Assembly (NCBI GenBank): GCA_937950565.1
Contig: CALFCS010000166.1
Location: forward strand, 1-64,000
Source: an uncultured Lachnospiraceae bacterium
Lineage (GTDB): Bacteria; Bacillota; Clostridia; Lachnospirales; Lachnospiraceae
Reading direction: 5' to 3'
Length of the DNA stretch: 64,000 bases
Shown here: in pieces, positions 1 through 8,474 of the stretch
Numbering within the stretch: the first letter of the stretch is position 1
Layout of the letters: each line of letters starts with the position of its first letter
Notes under the pieces: model-generated
What the model saw: only the letters and a program-made list of their open reading frames with translations
The model's database searches: none
Told to the model about the DNA's origin: nothing
Position numbers and translations under genes: made by a program

Positions 1-845
1 GCCTTTGTTGTCGTATGGTGTACGCTTCTAAACGGCCGCTCCGTAATCAGCGGACGCTCCTCATCCACCAATCCCATAACACTATATATTTTGGTAATTT
101 CAAGGCTTTCTTCTCTTGTAAGGGGCGGCAGGATTGTTGGAATCCTCCTGGCGATCATAGATTTTCCGCTTCCCGGAGGTCCGATTAACAGAAGATTATG
201 TCCGCCTGCCACCGCGATTTCCGCCGCGCGTTTCACGGTCTCCTGTCCCCGGATATCACTATAATCCACAAGAAATTTCCCGGCCGGAGCTTCCGCATCC
301 GCCTGTCCTCTCACATTTGGCTCTATCCTTATTTCCTTTTTCAGATAAGCACATACCTCTTTCAGATGCTCCACGCCAATAATTCGGATTCCATCTACCA
401 ATGCACCCTCCGCCGCATTTTCACGGGGAAGAATACAAGTATGAAATCCCAGATTCTTTGCCTCCATAACGCTCGGAAGGATGCCCGACACCTTCCGTAT
501 TCCCCCGTTCAGACTTAATTCTCCGACAACAACCGTTCCTTCCAGACTGTCCGCCGGGATATAGCCGATAGAAAGAAGTACGGAAAGCGCGATCGGAAGG
601 TCAAAGGATGAGCCTCTCTTCCTCACGGCTGCCGGGGATAGATTAATTACAATCTTTTTAGGCGGAAGCTGCACTCCCGCATTACGAATTGCCGTCCGCA
701 CCCTTTCAGATGCTTCTTTTACCTCGGATGAAAGATATCCTACCATATGAAACATGGGAAGACCATTACTGACATCTGCCTCCACCTGAATCATCTCTAC
801 ATGAAGTCCCTCAAGCGCGGCTGATATAACTGAGCTAAACGCCAT
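1..845 (-). CDS. comM: YifB/ComM family Mg-chelatase-like AAA+ ATPase, 5' part only
   Basis: The gene runs off the left edge, so only the first 281 residues are present. The protein opens MAFSSVISAALEG and shows the family N-terminal domain, with the motif VSNGLPMFHMVGY near residue 30 and a Lon-protease-like fold region. It then reaches the AAA+ ATPase with Walker A GPPGSGKS at about residue 229. ComM in Haemophilus is a DNA branch-migration helicase used in natural transformation. In clostridia the role is not established. The start at 845 follows AGAGGA by about six bases. An in-frame ATG at 851 would add two residues. It diverges from sigK across a 282-base spacer in which no strong promoter could be assigned. 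Confidence 0.93.
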   Translation of the reverse strand, partial: MAFSSVISAALEGLHVEMIQVEADVSNGLPMFHMVGYLSSEVKEASERVRTAIRNAGVQLPPKKIVINLSPAAVRKRGSSFDLPIALSVLLSIGYIPADSLEGTVVVGELSLNGGIRKVSGILPSVMEAKNLGFHTCILPRENAAEGALVDGIRIIGVEHLKEVCAYLKKEIRIEPNVRGQADAEAPAGKFLVDYSDIRGQETVKRAAEIAVAGGHNLLLIGPPGSGKSMIARRIPTILPPLTREESLEITKIYSVMGLVDEERPLITERPFRSVHHTTTK

Positions 846-1114
846 ACACATTCCTCTTTTCTATTTTTTACTTGATTCAAATACTGCTTAAGCTGATATA
901 ATGACCGAATCAGTCAGATAAATTTTGAAAAATGAAGTATCATTCTCAGAAACTATTTTGCATATCAGATTGAAGACATTATAGCACCCAAAAACACTTA
1001 TGTGCAATATGTCTTTTTTCACAAAATTTTTGCTTTTTTTGCAGATTCTAAATTTCCCTCCCTTGGAAAAGCACAAAATCCTTCTTTTTATCATAGATTA
1101 TATCAAATATGCCA

Positions 1115-1130
1115 AGAGGTGCTTTTTTTG
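1115..1130 (+). promoter_or_regulatory. Ribosome binding site that fixes a TTG start for sigK
   Basis: AGAGGTG at 1115-1121 lies six bases before a TTG codon at 1128-1130. The next residues are KSFPQPL, the motif found at the beginning of mature SigK proteins. The reading frame stays open upstream to 1002, but that extension has no ribosome binding site and does not resemble a SigK pro-sequence. Confidence 0.7.
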
Positions 1131-1745
1131 AAATCTTTTCCCCAACCCCTCACATCTGTAGAAGAAAGATATTATATGCAAAAATATACAGAGGGTGATC
1201 TTGAAGCCAAACATATTCTAATCGAACGGAACCTGCGCCTCGTTGCTCACATTGTAAAAAAATACCAGTCTTATGAAGATGATACCGAAGACCTCCTTTC
1301 CATAGGCACAATCGGCCTTATCAAAGCAGTCGTTACCTTTGACCCGGACAAATGTGTACGTCTCGGAACTTACGCTGCACGGTGTATTGAAAATGAAATC
1401 CTTATGCATCTTCGTGCAAAGAAAAAATCAGCCAAGGAAGTATCCCTTTATGAGCCGATCGGCACGGACCGGGAAGGAAATGAAATCCAGCTTTTTGACA
1501 TTATTGAAAGCGAAGCGGACGATGCCCATCAGAAAATAGAACTGAAAGATGATATCCAAATACTCTATAACAAAGTCGAGGCAGAACTGTCGCCCCGTGA
1601 ACGCCTGGTTCTGAAAATGCGGTATGGACTTTATAACGAAGAAGAATATACACAGCGGGAGATTGCAAAACTACTCGGCATCTCTCGTTCTTATGTGTCC
1701 AGAATTGAAAAAAGCGCGATAGAAAAGCTGAGAGAATTCTTCTGA
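1128..1745 (+). CDS. sigK: Sporulation RNA polymerase sigma factor SigK
   Basis: This 205-residue sigma-70 family protein closely follows Bacillus SigK. It shows FPQPL at the N-terminus, IERNLRLVAHIVKKY near 32-46, LLSIGTIGLIKAV in region 2, YAARCIENEILMHLRA around 82-97, and a region 4 helix-turn-helix TQREIAKLLGISRSYVSRIE around 175-194. SigK directs late mother-cell transcription during sporulation. With the TTG start at 1128 the protein begins almost at the position of the processed Bacillus form, so there appears to be no inhibitory pro-sequence. The gene is uninterrupted, with no skin-type element. It stands alone on the plus strand and ends inside a hairpin shared with the convergent PqqD-like gene. 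Confidence 0.9.
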   Translation: MKSFPQPLTSVEERYYMQKYTEGDLEAKHILIERNLRLVAHIVKKYQSYEDDTEDLLSIGTIGLIKAVVTFDPDKCVRLGTYAARCIENEILMHLRAKKKSAKEVSLYEPIGTDREGNEIQLFDIIESEADDAHQKIELKDDIQILYNKVEAELSPRERLVLKMRYGLYNEEEYTQREIAKLLGISRSYVSRIEKSAIEKLREFF

Positions 1746-1768
1746 ATTCCCTCAGCTTTATTATTTCC
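1724..1768. terminator. Bidirectional terminator between sigK and the PqqD-like gene
   Basis: AAAGCTGAG at 1724-1732 pairs with CTCAGCTTT at 1751-1759, and GAATTC at 1734-1739 pairs with GAATTC at 1744-1749. One mismatch separates the two blocks, and the loop is four bases. On the plus strand the hairpin is followed by ATTATTT and on the minus strand by TTTTCTAT. The sigK stop codon (1743-1745) sits within the hairpin. Confidence 0.75.
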
Positions 1769-2111
1769 ACTCCAGAAAATGATAACTGTCCAAAATCTGA
1801 AAATATTTTGCAAGTCTCGCATAAAGCGGCTCTGCCTTTTCCCCAAATTCTGCCTCAACCTCTTTCCCAAGCTCGATAATATCCTTCTCCCCGTCTATAA
1901 GCGGCCAAACGAAGCTGCCTATCTCGTCCAGATGGATATACGTAATCTTCGGCTTATGAAAAAGCTTTTGGGCCATCCGGTTGAATATACCGGTATTTTC
2001 AATATTCAGCGTTACGATTTTCTTTTCATCCACAGACCAGCTAATTCCTTCCGGTCGTTTCGGCTTCCGCTCCAGATAATTTTCCGAAGCTGCTTTTTCT
2101 TTTTTTCTCAT
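1761..2111 (-). CDS. PqqD-family protein
   Basis: This small 116-residue protein has a basic N-terminus and then the PqqD-like fold, recognisable by ITYIHLDEIGSFVWPLIDG followed by an acidic helix, as in the PQQ synthesis chaperone and RiPP recognition elements. PqqD proteins bind a peptide substrate and present it to a radical SAM enzyme. No radical SAM enzyme or precursor peptide gene lies nearby. The gene starts three bases after the OPT transporter stop, so the two are co-transcribed. Assignment to the PqqD superfamily is by pattern. The substrate and function are unknown. Confidence 0.72.
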   Translation of the reverse strand: MRKKEKAASENYLERKPKRPEGISWSVDEKKIVTLNIENTGIFNRMAQKLFHKPKITYIHLDEIGSFVWPLIDGEKDIIELGKEVEAEFGEKAEPLYARLAKYFQILDSYHFLEWK

Positions 2112-2114
2112 ATC

Positions 2115-4022
2115 TTATTTACTTCTTTTCTTCCAAAGAGAAAACTTAAGTACGGTAAGTATAATGAGCGCAAATACAACTAAGCTTCCAACATTTGCCA
2201 CGCCTGCTGAAAGATTCAGCTTTCCTGACAGATCAATTGCCTTGTCTACTCCAAATACTGCCAGGAATGCCAGAAGGATACCTACAAGTCCTTCTCCTGC
2301 GATCATACCAGAACAGTACAAAATACCGTCGCTGATGATACGCTCTTTTTCTGCTTTCTCTTTTTTCATCTTTTCAAGTGCAAGTCTTACCAGTCCGCCA
2401 ACCATAATGCAGGCATTTAACTGAACTGGAAGATATACACCAATTGCAAACGGAAGTACCGGGATTCCGATAATCTCTATCACAATCGCAAGGAATACAC
2501 CAATAAATACAAGCGCCCATGGAAGGTTATTTTCCATAACACCTTCAATGATCATCTTCATAAGCGTTGCCTGAGGCGCACCCAGCTCCGCTGTTCCAAA
2601 TCCCCATGCAGAATCCAGAAGGTACAATACGCCGCCAATTGCAAATGCCGCAGCAATTACACCAATCAGCTCTCCAATCTGCTGTTTCTTCGGTGTAGCG
2701 CCAAGAAGATATCCTGTCTTCAAATCCTGGGATGTATCACCTGCTATAGCAGCTACAATACAAATAATGGAACCGATTGCAATCGCACCCTGCATTCCAT
2801 GTATACCACTGTCACCGGTAAACTTCAAGATAATTGTTGCAAAAAGAAGGGTTGCAATCGCCATACCAGAAACAGGGTTATTACTGCTTCCGACAAGTCC
2901 TACCATTCTGGATGAAACTGTCGCGAAGAAAAATCCAAATATAACTACGATAACTGCTCCGACAAATGTCACAGGAATCGCCGGAATCAGCCAGATCAAT
3001 ACTGTAAGAGCAGCAACTCCGATTAAGATAAACTTCATATCCAGATCCCGGGATGTACGGTCTTTTCCGCCGCCAACAGAACCTTTCATACTCTTCAGCG
3101 CATCGCGGAACGTACGGACAATCAGTGGCAGAGATTTAATCAAACTGATAATTCCACCTGCCGCCAGCGCTCCGGCACCGATATAACGAATATAGCTTCC
3201 CCAGATTGCACTTGCACCGCCTTCTGCGAACATCTCGCCAATCGGAGCAGTTCCCGGATACAGCACAAGATTCTCTCCAAAGAGTACAATAATCGGAATC
3301 AGTACAAGCCAGCTCACTACACCACCTGCAAACATATAAGAAGAAATTCTCGGGCCGCAGATATAACCAACACTCATAACCGCCGGATAAATCTGTGTTC
3401 CAATCTCTCCCGCATATCCTTTCACACGGAAGGATACCTCACTTGGTACAAGCTTTAAGCCATCAATAATAAATTTGAATCCTGCAGCGATTCCAAGTCC
3501 TGCAAATACAGTCGATGCATTTGCACCACCCTCTTCGCCTGCAAGAAGTACTTCCGCACACGCGGTTCCTTCCGGATACGGAAGAACACCATGCTCTTTT
3601 ACAATCAGGGCATTTCGAAGCGGAACCATAAAGAGAACTCCAAGCAGTCCTCCAAGCAGAGCAATTAATGTAATCTCAACAATACCTGGTTTATCCATCT
3701 TTCCTTCTGCCGCCCATAAAAAAAGCGCCGGCAGTGTAAAGATTGCTCCAGCCGCCAGAGATTCTCCGGCAGAGCCTACTGTCTGAACAATATTGCTCTC
3801 CAAAATAGAATTTTTACGCATAACCACACGGATTACGCCCATTGCGATTACTGCCGCCGGAATCGACGCAGAAACCGTCATGCCAACACGCAGTCCCAGA
3901 TACGCATTAGCAGCGCCAAATACTACCGCAAGGATTACACCCATCAGAATAGACGTCACTGTAAATTCAGGGGTAATCTTTTCAGCCGGTATATAAGGCT
4001 TGAATTCGTTTTGATTTCTCAT
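2115..4022 (-). CDS. OPT-family oligopeptide transporter
   Basis: This 635-residue integral membrane protein consists almost entirely of hydrophobic segments, consistent with the 14-16 helices of the OPT family. Family features include ITPEFTVTSILMGVILAVVF at the start, NAYLGLRVGMTVSASIPAAV near 40-60, and PYPEGTACAEVL near 150. Members import short peptides or metal-chelate complexes driven by protons. The bacterial YsL-like branch has no proven substrate here. The start follows a good ribosome binding site (GGAGAGAGG), and a strong sigma-A promoter lies just upstream. The gene is first in a two-gene operon with the PqqD-like protein. That pairing hints that the imported or handled ligand may be a peptide, which is inference only. 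Confidence 0.92.
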   Translation of the reverse strand: MRNQNEFKPYIPAEKITPEFTVTSILMGVILAVVFGAANAYLGLRVGMTVSASIPAAVIAMGVIRVVMRKNSILESNIVQTVGSAGESLAAGAIFTLPALFLWAAEGKMDKPGIVEITLIALLGGLLGVLFMVPLRNALIVKEHGVLPYPEGTACAEVLLAGEEGGANASTVFAGLGIAAGFKFIIDGLKLVPSEVSFRVKGYAGEIGTQIYPAVMSVGYICGPRISSYMFAGGVVSWLVLIPIIVLFGENLVLYPGTAPIGEMFAEGGASAIWGSYIRYIGAGALAAGGIISLIKSLPLIVRTFRDALKSMKGSVGGGKDRTSRDLDMKFILIGVAALTVLIWLIPAIPVTFVGAVIVVIFGFFFATVSSRMVGLVGSSNNPVSGMAIATLLFATIILKFTGDSGIHGMQGAIAIGSIICIVAAIAGDTSQDLKTGYLLGATPKKQQIGELIGVIAAAFAIGGVLYLLDSAWGFGTAELGAPQATLMKMIIEGVMENNLPWALVFIGVFLAIVIEIIGIPVLPFAIGVYLPVQLNACIMVGGLVRLALEKMKKEKAEKERIISDGILYCSGMIAGEGLVGILLAFLAVFGVDKAIDLSGKLNLSAGVANVGSLVVFALIILTVLKFSLWKKRSK

Positions 4023-4052
4023 GACCTCTCTCCTTTTCTTTTGTTATTCTTA

Positions 4053-4081
4053 ATTATACCCAAAATAACAATATTGTGCAA
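4053..4081 (-). promoter_or_regulatory. Sigma-A promoter of the OPT transporter operon
   Basis: Read on the minus strand, TTGCAC (4081-4076) and TATAAT (4058-4053) are separated by exactly 17 bases. The -10 box lies 31 bases before the transporter start codon. Confidence 0.75.
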
Positions 4082-4118
4082 GCGGTGAGGCCATCCTTCC
4101 TGAAAAATCCTAATTTTT

Positions 4119-5348
4119 TTATTCTTTTCGTCTTAAAATATCAAATCTGTCTGCAAAATCCCCAGAAAGCTCTACATACAGAACCTGCTTCGAATGTGGC
4201 GCGCTTTCCTGTTCTTCTCCATCTTCGTTCAGAATCCGTTTCACCGTCACTTCCACATTCCGGCCGTCTGGTTTCATAATCTCAATTTTCTCACCTACGG
4301 AAAACTTATTTCTCTGTTCGATCCGGTATCTTCCGTCTTTTTCATCCCCGACAATTCCAAGATACGTATATTCCTTTATATACGTATTATTATCATAAAT
4401 CTGGCTGTTCTCATCCGGCTTTCCAAAATAAAATCCGGTGGTAAACTGGCGGTACGTACAGTTGGAAATCTGATCCAGATACCATGGCATATTTGCAGTG
4501 TATTTCCCGGGGCTTTCCAGGTAATCATCAATTGCTTTTCTATACGTTCTTGCAACTGTGGCAACATAAAGAGCCGTTTTCATGCGGCCTTCTATTTTAA
4601 AGCTGTCAATTCCCGCATCTATCATTTCCGGAATGTGCTCAATCATACACAAATCCCTGGAATTAAAAATATATGTGCCTCTCTCATTCTCATAAACCGG
4701 CATATATTCTCCTGGTCTCGTTTCCTCCACAACTGCATATTTCCAGCGGCATGGATGGGTACAGGCTCCCTGATTGGCATCCCGCCCTGTAAAATAATTG
4801 CTGAGCAGACACCTTCCGGAGTAGGAAATACACATTGCCCCATGAATAAAGCTTTCGATTTCCATTTCTTCCGGAATTTTATTTCTGATTTCTTTTATTT
4901 CTTTCAAGGATAATTCTCTTGCAGAGACAACACGTTTTGCCCCCTGCTCCCACCAGAAACGGTAAATTCCGTAATTTGTATTATTCGCCTGTGTACTGAT
5001 ATGACGTTCGATTTCCGGGCAGATTTCCTTTGCCAGTTGGAAAATAGCCGGGTCTGCAATAATCAGCGCATCCGGTCTCAATTCCTTCAATTCCCTTAAA
5101 TATTGTTCCACCCCCGGTAAATCATCATTATGGGCAAAAATATTTACTGTCACATGCACTCTTACCCCGTGCTCATGTGCAAACGAGATTCCTTCCTTCA
5201 TATCTTCATGAGAAAAATTCTTTGCTTTCGCACGAAGTCCGAAGGATTCTCCCCCGATATATACCGCATCAGCTCCAAAAATAACAGCCGTTTTCAATAC
5301 CTCCAGACTGCTGGCAGGAATCAATAATTCAGGACGGTGTCCGCTCAT
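4119..5348 (-). CDS. trhP: tRNA 5-hydroxyuridine synthase TrhP, peptidase U32 family
   Basis: This 409-residue protein has the full U32 signature FIHGAMCISYSGRC around 168-180. Cys173, Cys180, Cys196 and Cys200 form the expected four-cysteine iron-sulfur site. The N-terminal TIM-barrel-like half contains GADAVYIGGESFGLRAKAKN, and a short beta domain closes the protein. Family members once called collagenases (PrtC/YrrO) are now known to hydroxylate U34 of tRNAs in a prephenate-dependent reaction. The start codon overlaps the stop of the upstream methyltransferase by four bases (ATGA). That gene resembles YrrM/TrmR, which methylates the hydroxyuridine product, so context and family agree. Bacillus subtilis has two such genes in tandem. 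Only one is present here. Confidence 0.9.
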   Translation of the reverse strand: MSGHRPELLIPASSLEVLKTAVIFGADAVYIGGESFGLRAKAKNFSHEDMKEGISFAHEHGVRVHVTVNIFAHNDDLPGVEQYLRELKELRPDALIIADPAIFQLAKEICPEIERHISTQANNTNYGIYRFWWEQGAKRVVSARELSLKEIKEIRNKIPEEMEIESFIHGAMCISYSGRCLLSNYFTGRDANQGACTHPCRWKYAVVEETRPGEYMPVYENERGTYIFNSRDLCMIEHIPEMIDAGIDSFKIEGRMKTALYVATVARTYRKAIDDYLESPGKYTANMPWYLDQISNCTYRQFTTGFYFGKPDENSQIYDNNTYIKEYTYLGIVGDEKDGRYRIEQRNKFSVGEKIEIMKPDGRNVEVTVKRILNEDGEEQESAPHSKQVLYVELSGDFADRFDILRRKE

Positions 5349-6007
5349 AACTTCTTCTCCTTTCGTACACTGACCGCAATCCCGTCCCCCAAAGGAAGGA
5401 TTGAAGTCTGTAATTCTTCTCTGTGCTTTAATTCATACAGATACTCCCGCATCCGGCTGTGAATCGTGCGGTTCCTTCTCTCTACTGAAAAACGCGATTC
5501 CAGAACATCTCCATCCTGAAGGACATTGTCACTTACCAGAACTCCGCCCGGAGCAAGAAGCCGCAGCACCTCAGGAAGATAATGGATATACTGTCCCTTC
5601 GCCGCATCCATAAAAATAAAATCATACGAACCCGGAAGGGTTTTCATCACTTCCAGAGCATCTCCTTCAATTAAGGTAATCTGCTCTTCTCTCCCCGCCC
5701 GCCTGAAATTCTCTCTCGCGACAGGAATTCGTTTTTCATAATTTTCAATCGTCGTAATATGCCCGTTCTCCGGCATATATTCACACATTAAAATCGCAGA
5801 AAAGCCAACTGCAGTTCCTACCTCAAGAACCTGCTTCGGTCTAACCATTTCCAGGAGTACTTTAAGGAAGCTCTGGGTTTCCTTTCGTATAATCGGTACA
5901 AAAGTATCCAGAGCTTCCTGTTCAATTTCTTCTATTATACATTTTTCCGGTGTTTCCAATGACCGGATATAAGTTGTCATTCTTTCATCAACTATCATTT
6001 TACACAT
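5345..6007 (-). CDS. trmR: tRNA 5-hydroxyuridine methyltransferase TrmR, O-methyltransferase family 3
   Basis: This 220-residue class I SAM methyltransferase is of the YrrM type. The SAM-binding loop EVGTAVGFSAIL lies near 79-90, the acidic motif ENYEK follows, and DFIFMDAAKGQYIHYLPEV near 131-149 carries the family DAAKxxY element. A conserved LLAPGGVLVSDNVL strand follows. TrmR converts ho5U34 to mo5U34 in tRNAs that read split codon boxes. It overlaps both neighbours: its start lies within the last codons of the RNase J gene and its end overlaps trhP. The start at 6007 has only a weak ribosome binding site. A second ATG three codons on (5998) is equally possible. Confidence 0.88.
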   Translation of the reverse strand: MCKMIVDERMTTYIRSLETPEKCIIEEIEQEALDTFVPIIRKETQSFLKVLLEMVRPKQVLEVGTAVGFSAILMCEYMPENGHITTIENYEKRIPVARENFRRAGREEQITLIEGDALEVMKTLPGSYDFIFMDAAKGQYIHYLPEVLRLLAPGGVLVSDNVLQDGDVLESRFSVERRNRTIHSRMREYLYELKHREELQTSILPLGDGIAVSVRKEKKL

Positions 6008-7667
6008 CCATAATAATCGGCAGAATCATTGGTTTACGCTTCGTTCTTCTCCATATAAATTCATTCATCGTATCCCTGATTACCAGCTTTATTTTACTCC
6101 AGTCCGCATTTCTCTGATGGGAAAGACAGTCAATGACTGCATCCGTAACAACCTGCTTTGCCTCTTCCATAAGACTTTCCGATTCTCTGACATATACAAA
6201 TCCCCTGGAAACAATATCCGGTCCTGCAAGAAGCTGATTGCTGCCCTTTTCCAGAGTCAGCACTACGATAAGAATTCCATCTTCCGCCAGATGCTGTCTG
6301 TCACGGAGTACAATGTTCCCCACGTCGCCAACGCCAAGACCATCAACAAGAATCTCTCCGGTCTGCACCTTTCCTACAATCTGAGCCTTATTCTCACTTA
6401 CCTCAAGAACATCCCCGGAATGCATCATAAAAATATTCTCTTTCGGAATACCAAGTGTTCTTGCAAGATTCGCATTCGCTCTTCTATGACGGTATTCACC
6501 GTGAATCGGAATCGCATATTTGGGTTTTACGAGTGAGTAAATAAGTTTTAACTCCTCCTGGCAGGCATGTCCTGACACGTGTGCTTCAGAAAATATGACA
6601 TTTGCTCCTTTTTCCGACAATTCATTAATCACCTTAGACACTGACTTCTCATTTCCCGGTATCGGATTCGAACTGAAAATAACCGTATCGCCCGGCATAA
6701 TGGTTACCTTCTTATGGACATCTGCCGCCATTCTTGACAAAGCCGCCATGGATTCTCCCTGGCTTCCTGTCGTAATAAGAACCGTTTTCTCCGGCGGATA
6801 ATTCTTAAGCCTGTCAATCTCTATCAATGTATTTGCAGGCACATTCAAATACCCCAGTTCCTGTGCAACCTGTATGATGCTTACCATACTTCTGCCTTCT
6901 ACTACTACTTTTCTGTCATATTTACATGCAGAATTAATAATCTGCTGAACACGGTCTACATTTGACGCAAACGTCGCAATAATAATTCTGGTATTCTGAT
7001 GCTCTGCAAAAATATGGTCAAATGTTGCCCCTACTGTACGCTCAGACTGGGTAAACCCTTTTCTCTCTGCATTCGTACTATCTGACATCAATGCCAGCAC
7101 ACCCTTTTTACCGATTTCTCCAAATCTCTGTAAATCGATGGCATCACCGAAAACAGGTGTGTAATCAACTTTAAAGTCCCCGGTATGCACAACAATCCCT
7201 GCCGGAGAATAAATTGCAAGCGCTGCTGCATCCTGAATACTATGATTCGTCTTGATAAATTCAATCCGGAACTGTCCGAGATTAATTGACTGCCCGTATT
7301 TTACAACCTTCCGTCTCGTACTCCGGATAAGATTATGCTCTGTCAGCTTTTTCTCTATAATCCCCATCGTTAATTTTGTCGCATAAATAGGAAGATTCAT
7401 CTCACGCAGCACATAACAGAGCGCTCCAATATGATCCTCATGCCCATGCGTAATAACAAATCCTTTTACCTTCTGAATGTTATCTTTCAAATATGTCACA
7501 TCCGGAATAACAAGATCGATTCCCAGCATATCATCTTCCGGAAAGGCCAGTCCACAGTCCACCACAACAATACTGTCTTCATATTCGAAGGCAGTAATAT
7601 TCATACCAATCTTCTCCAGGCCTCCCAGGGGAATGATACGCATACTTCCACTATTCTCTTTTTTCAA
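6000..7667 (-). CDS. rnjA: Ribonuclease J
   Basis: This 555-residue metallo-beta-lactamase/beta-CASP ribonuclease has the metal-binding motif HGHEDHIG at 74-81. Later motifs are VHTGDFKVD, LMSDSTNAERKG, the beta-CASP segment, and SGHACQEELK/IPIHGEYRH. RNase J matures and degrades RNA from the 5' end. I chose the TTG at 7667 because a strong GGAGG lies seven bases before it and it gives the same length as Bacillus RnjA. The frame is open to 7721, but that would overlap the upstream fur-family gene. The stop overlaps the trmR start, suggesting translational coupling. Confidence 0.93.
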   Translation of the reverse strand: MKKENSGSMRIIPLGGLEKIGMNITAFEYEDSIVVVDCGLAFPEDDMLGIDLVIPDVTYLKDNIQKVKGFVITHGHEDHIGALCYVLREMNLPIYATKLTMGIIEKKLTEHNLIRSTRRKVVKYGQSINLGQFRIEFIKTNHSIQDAAALAIYSPAGIVVHTGDFKVDYTPVFGDAIDLQRFGEIGKKGVLALMSDSTNAERKGFTQSERTVGATFDHIFAEHQNTRIIIATFASNVDRVQQIINSACKYDRKVVVEGRSMVSIIQVAQELGYLNVPANTLIEIDRLKNYPPEKTVLITTGSQGESMAALSRMAADVHKKVTIMPGDTVIFSSNPIPGNEKSVSKVINELSEKGANVIFSEAHVSGHACQEELKLIYSLVKPKYAIPIHGEYRHRRANANLARTLGIPKENIFMMHSGDVLEVSENKAQIVGKVQTGEILVDGLGVGDVGNIVLRDRQHLAEDGILIVVLTLEKGSNQLLAGPDIVSRGFVYVRESESLMEEAKQVVTDAVIDCLSHQRNADWSKIKLVIRDTMNEFIWRRTKRKPMILPIIMDV

Positions 7668-7693
7668 CTTTACACCTCCACGTGCTTTCCGTA

Positions 7694-8152
7694 CTATTTC
7701 TTTTCCCGGCACTCCTTGCATTGTCCATAGAATTTTAATTCGTGGTCCAGCACATAAAATCCAGTTTCTGTCTCTATGTGACGCTCCAGCTCATCCAGCA
7801 GATCATCCCTGAAAGACAAAACCTTCCCACAACTTTTACATATCAAATGGTGATGATGGTGTTTCCCGTGTGGATTCCCATAAAATTCCTCTCCGATCTC
7901 ATAACGCACGCACCCATCATCCAAATTAATACGGTCCACCAATTGCATTTCCAGCAACAACTGCACTGTCCGATAAATGGTTGCCAGTCCAATCTCAGGA
8001 TAATCTTCCCTTACAAGCTCATAGATATCTTCTGCAGTCATGTGCCTGTCCCGGTTTGCTGCAAGCACCTCTAACACAAGTAATCTCTGATTTGTTACCT
8101 TGAGTCCTTTTTCTTTTAACATTTTTTTAAATTCCTGCTGACTGACTGACAT
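7694..8152 (-). CDS. Fur-family metalloregulator
   Basis: This 152-residue repressor has a winged-helix N-terminus (VTNQRLLVLEVLA, then IGLATIYRTVQLLLEM near 54-69). The C-terminal dimer domain has a histidine-rich stretch at about 97-101 and two CxxC pairs (CKSCGK and CKECRE), a structural zinc site. Ferric uptake regulators, zinc regulators (Zur) and peroxide sensors (PerR) share this layout, and the metal sensed cannot be told from sequence. It lies in a compact run between a DUF1292 gene and RNase J. The nearest ribosome binding site (GAGAGGT) is about 13 bases from the first ATG, so translation may be weak or coupled. Confidence 0.9.
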   Translation of the reverse strand: MSVSQQEFKKMLKEKGLKVTNQRLLVLEVLAANRDRHMTAEDIYELVREDYPEIGLATIYRTVQLLLEMQLVDRINLDDGCVRYEIGEEFYGNPHGKHHHHHLICKSCGKVLSFRDDLLDELERHIETETGFYVLDHELKFYGQCKECREKK

Positions 8153-8163
8153 ATTATAATTAT

Positions 8164-8424
8164 TTACCTCTCAATTTCTACATCTTCCAAAAGTTCTTCA
8201 AATACCCTGGAAATCACTTCCAGTTCATCATCATCCTCAACAATTTCATAAACAGCATCCGTGTCTTTTTCCAAAGACATGTCCTTCAGAATCAAACACT
8301 CTGCATCATCTTCTTCCGAATCTGTCACAAGAATGTAAGATACCCCATTCAATTTTGTCTGCTCCAGAACAAAAAATTCTGCTTTCTCCTGCAGTTCATC
8401 AGACGTAAATATAATCTTCTCCAT
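8164..8424 (-). CDS. DUF1292 protein, YrzB-like
   Basis: This very acidic protein of 86 residues matches the DUF1292 pattern, with hydrophobic strands (VSYILVTDSEEDD, ECLILKDM) between acidic runs. It ends with ISRVFEELLEDVE. Function is unknown. In Firmicutes the family is regularly found beside ruvX and ireB, as here. The ATG at 8424 sits nine bases after GTAGGTG. A GTG at 8436 would add four residues and is also possible. Confidence 0.8.
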   Translation of the reverse strand: MEKIIFTSDELQEKAEFFVLEQTKLNGVSYILVTDSEEDDAECLILKDMSLEKDTDAVYEIVEDDDELEVISRVFEELLEDVEIER

Positions 8425-8474
8425 TGCCCTATACACCTACTCTCCGGTTCTATGTCCGGCATACCTTTATTCTA

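Noticed and set aside
198..518. Plus-strand open frame in the comM region
   Set aside because: It is antisense to clearly conserved ComM motifs and has no ribosome binding site.
902..925. Imperfect palindrome GACCGAATCAGTC as an operator
   Set aside because: It has mismatched positions and no match to a known LexA, Fur or CcpA site, and could be chance.
956..986. Possible promoter TTGCAT/TATAGC before sigK
   Set aside because: The boxes are weak with a 16-base spacer, and sigK would be expected to use a sporulation sigma factor. No convincing match was found.
1002..1127. Longer sigK start at ATG 1002
   Set aside because: The extra 42 residues lack a ribosome binding site and do not resemble SigK sequences. 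The TTG at 1128 has AGAGGTG at the right distance.
7668..7721. Longer N-terminus for RNase J
   Set aside because: It would overlap the fur-family gene. The TTG at 7667 has a strong ribosome binding site and gives the expected 555 residues.
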